From Lentimicrobiaceae bacterium (GTDB lineage Bacteria > Bacteroidota > Bacteroidia > Bacteroidales > WCHB1-69), in assembly GCA_009776395.1 (NCBI GenBank), contig WRNX01000057.1:1-8981 (forward strand): a stretch of 8,981 nt of DNA, written 5' to 3'. The translations under genes and the position numbers were made by a program. Below are positions 1 through 5,760 of the stretch, in pieces. Numbering within the stretch: the first letter of the stretch is position 1; each line of letters starts with the position of its first letter. The notes below the pieces were generated by a model. It was not told the DNA's origin. It searched no databases and saw only the letters and a list, made by a program, of their open reading frames with translations.

Positions 1-542
1 ATAAAATCTTCATATTCAATAATATCCTCATTTTTCAAAATATTGTCTAATGCTAACCAATAGTTTTTTATAATTTTATTTTGAAACTTAGTTTTATCCC
101 ATGTAGCGATATCATTGTTTTCAAAATTTGCAGTAACCGACCGTTGATTTATTTGATAGGAGTTCATATTATAATACTCCTCATACATTCTTGATAAAAA
201 CAGGTGCATAAATGGTTTCACAACACCGGAGTAATTATCAAACTCCGTTTCTAACTTCATCATAGAGTTTTTCATTCCATCTTCATCCAATGTTTTCAAA
301 AAACTCATTCTGTGTACGATAGATTTAATGATTTGTTTTTCATTATTCTCTTTTATAGCAAGATTATAAATATCTTCCACCATGTTGAGGGCGGATTGCG
401 GGAGGGCGTCGTTGTTAAACTCTTCCACCTGTTTCCAAAGTTTTTCGTACTCTTCCGGAGGAGTAGTTTTGTTTTGTGAAAAAAGATTCATGGTAAAAAA
501 AAGCGCGATGCTTGTTAAGATTAATTTTGAGGTATGTATCAT
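1..542 (-). CDS. N-terminal part of a secreted alpha-2-macroglobulin-family protein (truncated by window edge)
   Basis: Reading the minus strand from an ATG at 540-542 gives 180 uninterrupted codons that run off the left edge, so the gene is partial only because the window ends. Residues 1-23 look like a Sec signal peptide: Lys6, a hydrophobic stretch at about 7-21, and a small-polar end (LFSQ) before a Pro/Thr-rich linker. There is no lipobox Cys, so it is probably exported and not a lipoprotein. The mature start has the pattern I know from the N-terminus of large Bacteroidota alpha-2-macroglobulin-like proteins: YEKLWKQVEE (32-41), LPQSAL (47-52) and DIATWD (144-149) in an otherwise helical region. 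Such proteins are usually well over 1,500 residues, act in the cell envelope and are thought to trap proteases; the diagnostic later domains are outside the window. The start is supported by the signal peptide and by a promoter about 100 nt upstream. No Shine-Dalgarno is visible. Family assignment is from remembered resemblance; a TPR-like or unknown secreted protein is the alternative. Confidence 0.72.
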   Translation of the reverse strand, partial: MIHTSKLILTSIALFFTMNLFSQNKTTPPEEYEKLWKQVEEFNNDALPQSALNMVEDIYNLAIKENNEKQIIKSIVHRMSFLKTLDEDGMKNSMMKLETEFDNYSGVVKPFMHLFLSRMYEEYYNMNSYQINQRSVTANFENNDIATWDKTKFQNKIIKNYWLALDNILKNEDIIEYEDF

Positions 543-594
543 GATAAAAATAATAAGGACTCCGAATAATTTATTTTCAACATTTTTACTTTTC

Positions 595-622
595 AAAAAG
601 CTTATTTCCTTTAGAGCTTTTT
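595..622 (-). repeat. 8-bp inverted repeat in the 5' leader of the secreted-protein gene
   Basis: AAAAAGCT at 595-602 and AGCTTTTT at 615-622 are perfect inverted arms separated by 12 nt. In the minus-strand transcript this can form a hairpin ending in U5. It lies between the predicted promoter and the start codon at 542, so it would be in the 5' untranslated leader. It could be a weak terminator or attenuator, an RNA-stability stem, or chance in AT-rich DNA. Confidence 0.35.
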
Positions 623-645
623 AAAAAATCTGTTAAAAGTTGCTG

Positions 646-675
646 CAAAGATAAAATAATTACTTTATTTTTCAA
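646..675 (-). promoter_or_regulatory. Bacteroidota-type promoter for the secreted-protein gene
   Basis: On the minus strand there is TTG (673-675), a 19-bp spacer, then TATCTTTG (646-653). This is an exact fit to the Bacteroidota primary sigma-factor consensus, a -33 TTG followed by -7 TAnnTTTG at about 19-23 bp. The predicted transcription start is near 636-640, leaving a leader of roughly 95-100 nt before the ATG at 540-542. This is the only full-consensus promoter I found in the window's intergenic regions. Confidence 0.8.
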
Positions 676-809
676 CTTTTATTGTTCTCTCTATCTAATA
701 AACTGATGTGCCCTGCTGTTTTGAATTTAAAATTTTTCATAGTAATGTTTCTGGTGATAATTCTACATTATTTTTTGAATATCTGCGTGTTAGATAACAA
801 GAGTTTCCT

Positions 810-3272
810 TTATTCTCTTACATAAATTCGCGGCACTCTCTTTGAGATGGCTGTCAATAGCTCGTAAGGCGTTTTATTAATACTGGCGCCTGTTTTCGTT
901 AACGAGTTTTCTTTATCGTAAATAATTACTTCATCACCCATAGATATACCTAAATTTGTAACATCAATCATGGTCATATCCATACATATTTTTCCGACAA
1001 TTGAACACTTTTTTTGATGTACAAGCATTGCGCCTGTTCCGTTGCTGAGTTCTCTCGGTAAACCGTCGGCATACCCCACCGGAACAATCGCTATTTGCAT
1101 ATCTTTTGGAGCGGTAAATGTTCGATTATATCCCACTGTTTCTCCTTTCCTAATATTTTTAATCTGTGTGATGACGCTTTTAAAAGTAATTACAGATTGA
1201 AGTTGTGATTGAATATCAGGAACAGGACTAAATCCGTATAACCCCAAACCCAATCTTACCATATCTAATTGCGCCCCAGGAAAACGTACAATACCTGCCG
1301 TATTTAAAATGTGCTTGAAGTAAGGATAGGATATTTGTGTGTCAATTTTTTTGCAAATTTCATTATATTGATGAATTTGGCAATTTGTAAACGAATCGTC
1401 TTTAATATCTTCCGCCGCTGCCAAATGAGTAAAAACAGAAGCAATTTTTAATTTTGAGCAACTGTTTACGAGTTGTAACATTTCATCAATTTCATCTTCA
1501 TCAAATCCCAAACGGCGCATTCCTGTATCAATTTTAAGGTGAATGGGAAAACTTTCAATTTCGGGATAATTTTGTAACGTTGATATTAATTCTTTCAAAT
1601 AGAACAGGTTATAAATTTCAGGTTCTAAATTATATCGAATCATCATGTCGAAACCATTTGCTTCTGCGCCCAAAACAACAATAGGCGTAGTGATGTTTCT
1701 TTTTCGCAAAACAATTCCTTCATCCGTATAAGCTACTGCTAAATAATCTATTTTATTGTAATACAATTCATTAATGAGTTCAACATCTCCCAATCCGTAC
1801 GACATTGCTTTTACCATTGCCATAATTTTGGTTTTAGGGAGGAGTAATTTTTTAAAAAAATTCAAATTCTGTACTAATGCAGCCAGATCTATCTGTAAAA
1901 TAGTTTGATGTGTTTTTAATTGTAATGCTTGCACAACTCTTTCAAACTTGAAAGAGCGCGCCCCTTTAATCAAAACCGCTTCATCTCGAATGTTAATTTC
2001 GTCTAAATGAGATAATAATTCATTTGTAGTTGCATAAAAAAACTTTTCAACCACCGGAAAAAAGCCATGCCATTTTCGCATTTCGTTTCCTACTACCACC
2101 ATTTTAGTAATATTGTGATTATCAAATATTTTTGATAATTCAAAATACTCTTTTTCGTCCCAGTTTACCTGTTCAAAATCGGAAATAATTAACGTTTTTT
2201 TAGAATATTGTGTTTGCATGGATAAAAATTCCAATGCAATACGTAAAGAATTAATATCCAAACTATAAGTATCATTAATGAGAATAGAATGATTTTGCGC
2301 TTCTTTAATCTCCATGCGCATACTCAATGGGGAAAGAAAAAGCAATTGTTTTGAAATAAAGGAAGGCGAGTATCCCATAAACATCAACAATGCTGTGATA
2401 TTTAGTACATTTTCCACAGATGCCTCATCCACAAAAGGGATTTCGAGCCATTCAGGCGAATGCGAAAACTCCACCACCGTAGATTTTTGAAGATGTTTTA
2501 AAGCAATAATTTTATAGTATGAACTTGGATCACTTCCCCAGGATATTTTTTGCAAATGTGAAAAATTATCATCCTCTAATGTTGTTCTAATTAACAGATT
2601 ATCATTATTATAAATAATTGTAGCGGAAGATTTAAAAAGTTGTAATTTTTCTAATAATTTTTCTTTATCGTTTTCAAAATGTGCGGAATGTGCATTCCCA
2701 ATATTTGTTAAAATGCCAATATTTGGTTTGATCACAGTTTCTAACCGGTGCATCTCATTTTTTTGAGAGATACCTGCTTCAAAAATTCCAAAACTGTGTG
2801 TATCATTCATTTGCCAAACAGAAAAGGGAACTCCTATTTGAGAATTGTAACTGTTTGGATTTTTTATTACAGCAAAATCTTTCGACAAAATAGTTGAAAG
2901 CCATTCTTTTACAATAGTTTTTCCATTACTTCCCGTAATTCCTACTACAGGATAAAAAAACTTTTTTCTATGTTCGGCGGCAATTTGTTGCATCGCCCAA
3001 ACCGGATTTTCCACCTGATATAAATTAGCTTCTAAATCTTTATACTGATCAATATTTTCACTGATAATGAAGTTTTTAACTTTCTGTTTACATAATTTAG
3101 AAATAAAAGAATGTCCGTTGTTTTTTTCTGTTTTTATAGCAAAAAAGAGTGATTTTTCGGGGAAAGTGATTTTTCTACTATCAAAACACAATTCAGAAAT
3201 ACCATCATCAGGATAGAAAACAGCGTTGTTTTTTGGGGAAATAATTTTAATAATTTCGCTGGGTAAAAGCAT
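810..3272 (-). CDS. murF-alr: Bifunctional MurF ligase / alanine racemase
   Basis: This 820-residue cytoplasmic fusion has two peptidoglycan activities. The N-terminal half (about 1-455) is MurF, which uses ATP to add D-Ala-D-Ala to UDP-MurNAc-tripeptide. Its P-loop is GITGSNGKT (111-119, Lys118), with EAGIS (165-169, Glu165), LTNIGNAH (188-195) and the NDTY substrate/nucleotide motif (333-336). The C-terminal part (about 457-820) is a fold-III PLP-dependent alanine racemase making D-Ala from L-Ala. The PLP lysine is Lys487 in MVKAMSYG, with GMRRLGF (584-590), the second catalytic Tyr in GYN (Tyr715), GYADG (733-737) and CMDM (763-766). The linker between halves is only a few residues. Such fusions are known in Bacteroidota, and the length is typical. 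The racemase supplies the monomer for the dipeptide MurF attaches. The ATG lies 1 nt after the pdxA stop (TAA-C-ATG), implying translational coupling, and no Shine-Dalgarno is needed or seen. All key residues of both halves appear intact. Confidence 0.96.
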   Translation of the reverse strand: MLLPSEIIKIISPKNNAVFYPDDGISELCFDSRKITFPEKSLFFAIKTEKNNGHSFISKLCKQKVKNFIISENIDQYKDLEANLYQVENPVWAMQQIAAEHRKKFFYPVVGITGSNGKTIVKEWLSTILSKDFAVIKNPNSYNSQIGVPFSVWQMNDTHSFGIFEAGISQKNEMHRLETVIKPNIGILTNIGNAHSAHFENDKEKLLEKLQLFKSSATIIYNNDNLLIRTTLEDDNFSHLQKISWGSDPSSYYKIIALKHLQKSTVVEFSHSPEWLEIPFVDEASVENVLNITALLMFMGYSPSFISKQLLFLSPLSMRMEIKEAQNHSILINDTYSLDINSLRIALEFLSMQTQYSKKTLIISDFEQVNWDEKEYFELSKIFDNHNITKMVVVGNEMRKWHGFFPVVEKFFYATTNELLSHLDEINIRDEAVLIKGARSFKFERVVQALQLKTHQTILQIDLAALVQNLNFFKKLLLPKTKIMAMVKAMSYGLGDVELINELYYNKIDYLAVAYTDEGIVLRKRNITTPIVVLGAEANGFDMMIRYNLEPEIYNLFYLKELISTLQNYPEIESFPIHLKIDTGMRRLGFDEDEIDEMLQLVNSCSKLKIASVFTHLAAAEDIKDDSFTNCQIHQYNEICKKIDTQISYPYFKHILNTAGIVRFPGAQLDMVRLGLGLYGFSPVPDIQSQLQSVITFKSVITQIKNIRKGETVGYNRTFTAPKDMQIAIVPVGYADGLPRELSNGTGAMLVHQKKCSIVGKICMDMTMIDVTNLGISMGDEVIIYDKENSLTKTGASINKTPYELLTAISKRVPRIYVRE

Positions 3273-3273
3273 G

Positions 3274-4278
3274 TTATGAAATTGCTTTTCTGTTATTTAC
3301 AATATCAATAGCCCAATAGATGGCGTTTCTCATGGCATCGGGTGAGGCGATATTTTTTCCTGCAATATCGTATGCAGTGCCGTGTGCGGGCGAGGTTCTC
3401 ACAATGGGCAAGCCAGCAGTAAAATTTACGCCGCCCTCATGCGCCAACAGTTTAAAAGGAATCATACCTTGATCGTGATACATTGCCAACACAGCATCAA
3501 ACTGAGCATATTGTCCGGACGCAAAAAAGCCGTCGGCAGGGAAAGGACCAAAAGCGTTAATGTTTTTTTCAAATGCCTGATTAATTGCAGGTTCCAAGAT
3601 TTCTTTTTCTTCTTTTCCAAAGAGTCCTTTATCGCCTGCATGAGGATTAAATGCAAGCACTGCAATTTTAGGGTGCGTACAAAGAAAATCTTTCATTAAA
3701 GAATCATTAAGTATCTTAATTTTTCTTAAAACTAATTCTGTATTTATTAGTTTTCCGGTTTCATTGATGGCGGTATGATTGGTAACAAATCCCACTTTAA
3801 GCAATTCCGACACCATAATCATCATAGTTTCTTTGGCGTTAAACTGCGCGCTAAAGAACTCAGTATGTCCTGCAAAATTAAAAGATTGGGATTGCATGTT
3901 GAATTTATTTACCGGTGCGGTAACAATGGCATCTATCAGATTGTTTTTTAAATCGTTACAGGCTGTTTTTAGTGCGAGTTCCGCTTTTTTTCCTGCAATT
4001 TCGGAAGATTCTCCCGGTGTAATCTTTAATTCTTCATCATTAAGATTAATTAAATTAGGTTTTTTGGGTGTTGCTTGTTGCACATTTTTAATGAACTGAA
4101 AAGTGAACTCGTTCATATCTAATATTTTTCTATAATAGCTTGCTGTTTTTGCCATTCCATAAACTATTGGGGTGCAGACCTCCATCATTTTGGGATCCGA
4201 GAGCGCTTTCATAATCACCTCATAACTAATGCTATTAAAGTCTCCGTGTGTAATTCCTATTTTGTATAGTTGTTCCAT
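3274..4278 (-). CDS. pdxA: 4-hydroxythreonine-4-phosphate dehydrogenase
   Basis: PdxA oxidises 4-phosphohydroxy-L-threonine with NAD+; the product decarboxylates and is condensed by PdxJ with deoxyxylulose phosphate to give pyridoxine phosphate. At 334 residues it matches the family (E. coli about 329). Visible landmarks are TAPVNK (120-125), the substrate-binding GHTE (137-140), and three metal-binding histidines: His168 in NHTA, His213 in NPHAG and His268 in MYHDQG. These sit 2 residues from E. coli His166, His211 and His266. The C-terminal VRTSPAHGTAYDIAG block (293-307) is intact. The N-terminal loop is GDFNSISYE (12-20) where homologues usually have a GDPxGIGxE-type sequence, so both glycines of GIG are serines. 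The ATG at 4276-4278 is the first reasonable start: an ATG farther upstream in the spacer is followed within four codons by a stop. The purF stop lies 87 nt upstream in a gap with no clear promoter or terminator. The next gene starts 1 nt after the stop and encodes a PLP enzyme. Confidence 0.95.
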   Translation of the reverse strand: MEQLYKIGITHGDFNSISYEVIMKALSDPKMMEVCTPIVYGMAKTASYYRKILDMNEFTFQFIKNVQQATPKKPNLINLNDEELKITPGESSEIAGKKAELALKTACNDLKNNLIDAIVTAPVNKFNMQSQSFNFAGHTEFFSAQFNAKETMMIMVSELLKVGFVTNHTAINETGKLINTELVLRKIKILNDSLMKDFLCTHPKIAVLAFNPHAGDKGLFGKEEKEILEPAINQAFEKNINAFGPFPADGFFASGQYAQFDAVLAMYHDQGMIPFKLLAHEGGVNFTAGLPIVRTSPAHGTAYDIAGKNIASPDAMRNAIYWAIDIVNNRKAIS

Positions 4279-4365
4279 AAATTAAGGATAATATTGTTAA
4301 TAAAAACTCAATAAACCATAACGTTTTTTTATAGGTTTTCGTGTAAAATTTGAAAGTAAAAAAAC

Positions 4366-5736
4366 TTAAAACTTATGCTCAATATTAAAATCTATTTTGC
4401 TTTGATATAGATGAGTTGGATATTTTCCGTTGTAACACGCTAAACAAAGGTCGTTTCTATTGCCTGCTTTCAAAAGATACTCTTCCGGAAGAAAAAATAG
4501 TGAATCGGCTTCAATGGTTTTGCGTACCTCTTCCACATCTTTTTGGGCGCTGATTAATTCATTGTAAGTGGAGGTGTCCACGCCGTAAAAGCAAGGGTGG
4601 TGCATGGAAGGACAGCATATCCGCACGTGTACTTCTTTGGCGCCGGCATCTTTCAACATTTTAACAATTCGTTTGCATGTTGTTCCGCGCACAATAGAAT
4701 CATCTAATAAAATAACTCTTTTTCCGGTAATGAGCGAGCGAACAGGGCTTAGTTTTAATCGTACTCCTTTTTCTCTTAATATTTGTGATGGTTGAATAAA
4801 AGTGCGTCCGATATATTTATTTTTAATCAATCCTATTTCATAAGGGATACCGCTTTCTTCGGCATAACCAATGGCTCCTGAAATTGAAGAATCTGGGACG
4901 CCTATTACTAAATCGGCTTTCACAGGCGCCAATTGGGCTAAATATTTACCGCAATTTTTTCTGAATGTGTGTACGTTAACGTTTTCAATTTCACTATCGG
5001 GGCGTGCAAAGTAAACCAATTCCATCGCACACATCTTATGTGAAGATTCTTCTGAAAACAAAATACTTAACGGTTCTTTTTCCTTTTCAAAAATAACCAT
5101 TTCACCGGGTTCAACATCTCTTACAAAAGTGGCGCCAATGGCTTCAAAAGCGCAAGTTTCGCTCGACACGACATAACCGCCGTTAATTTTTCCAATAGAA
5201 ATGGGTCTCAATCCATTTTTATCTCTACAAACGTACAACTTTTCATTTGTTAAAATAAGAAAGGCAAAAGCGCCTTCAATCATATTCAGTGCTTCTTCAA
5301 TGGCTTCAATTCTATCTCTTCGCCGGTTCATTTTCATCAGATGGGCTAAAATTTCCGTATCTGAGGATGATTGGAAAATACTGCCTTGCGCTTCAAGCGC
5401 CATTCTAAGTTGTCGTGAATTAACGAAGTTTCCGTTGTGCGCCATCGCGAAATCGCCGGTATGGTGTCGAAACAGGAAAGGCTGCACATTTTCCAATCCG
5501 CCATCGTCTCCTGAGGAATAGCGTACGTGTCCGATAGCGCCATTTCCTTTTAGTTTTGCTAATTTTTTTTCGTTAAAAATTTCTGTAACCAATCCTTCCC
5601 CTCTTTCGCGAAAGAAGTCGGAACCATCAGTGGTGCAAATACCACACCCTTCCTGCCCGCGATGCTGTAATGCATGCAATCCGTAATATACTAATTCCGC
5701 CGCATTTTCACAATTAAAAACTCCTATTACACCCAT
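4366..5736 (-). CDS. purF: Amidophosphoribosyltransferase, Fe-S type, lacking the N-terminal catalytic Cys
   Basis: PurF carries out the first committed purine step: PRPP plus glutamine gives phosphoribosylamine. The 456 residues align closely, from memory, with the B. subtilis [4Fe-4S] enzyme. The glutaminase half has HRGQEG (25-30), HVRY (70-73, Arg72), AHNGN (99-103) and SSDTE (124-128, Asp127). The transferase half has the PRPP loop LLDDSIVRGTT (343-353). Likely cluster ligands are Cys236, Cys382, Cys431 and Cys434, so the enzyme should be oxygen-sensitive. The anomaly is the N-terminus. The family nucleophile is a Cys directly before the first Gly, exposed as residue 1 after processing. 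Here that position is the initiator Met (M-GVIGVF). The in-frame codons back to the nrdJ stop (AAT CAT AGC AAT AAA ACG ATA GGA) contain neither Cys nor a usual start codon, so no propeptide exists. As written, glutaminase activity should be lost, while ammonia-dependent activity could remain. It starts 24 nt after nrdJ and is probably co-transcribed with it. Confidence 0.95.
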   Translation of the reverse strand: MGVIGVFNCENAAELVYYGLHALQHRGQEGCGICTTDGSDFFRERGEGLVTEIFNEKKLAKLKGNGAIGHVRYSSGDDGGLENVQPFLFRHHTGDFAMAHNGNFVNSRQLRMALEAQGSIFQSSSDTEILAHLMKMNRRRDRIEAIEEALNMIEGAFAFLILTNEKLYVCRDKNGLRPISIGKINGGYVVSSETCAFEAIGATFVRDVEPGEMVIFEKEKEPLSILFSEESSHKMCAMELVYFARPDSEIENVNVHTFRKNCGKYLAQLAPVKADLVIGVPDSSISGAIGYAEESGIPYEIGLIKNKYIGRTFIQPSQILREKGVRLKLSPVRSLITGKRVILLDDSIVRGTTCKRIVKMLKDAGAKEVHVRICCPSMHHPCFYGVDTSTYNELISAQKDVEEVRKTIEADSLFFLPEEYLLKAGNRNDLCLACYNGKYPTHLYQSKIDFNIEHKF

Positions 5737-5760
5737 TCCTATCGTTTTATTGCTATGATT

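Larger units (their letters stand above)
543..809. other. Intergenic spacer between murF-alr and the secreted-protein gene
   Basis: These 267 bp hold no supported gene. They contain the promoter at 646-675 and a short inverted repeat at 595-622. No convincing Rho-independent terminator follows the murF-alr stop: the only nearby fold is a 5-bp stem (AAGAG/CTCTT on the minus strand) around 801-817 with no T-run. Transcription from upstream may therefore read through or end by another mechanism. Confidence 0.6.

Noticed and set aside
382..624. Plus-strand open frame of 80 codons
   Set aside because: It lies opposite the signal-peptide gene on the minus strand and its translation shows no recognisable domain. 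The minus-strand frame has a promoter, signal peptide and family-like motifs.
3382..4099. Plus-strand open frames at 3382-3699 and 3779-4099, and a minus-strand frame at 3462-3665
   Set aside because: All lie inside pdxA in other frames, with compositions expected of shadows and no recognisable domain.
5201..5543. Open frames at 5201-5521 (plus) and 5346-5543 (minus)
   Set aside because: They overlap purF in other frames, and purF is well conserved across the region.
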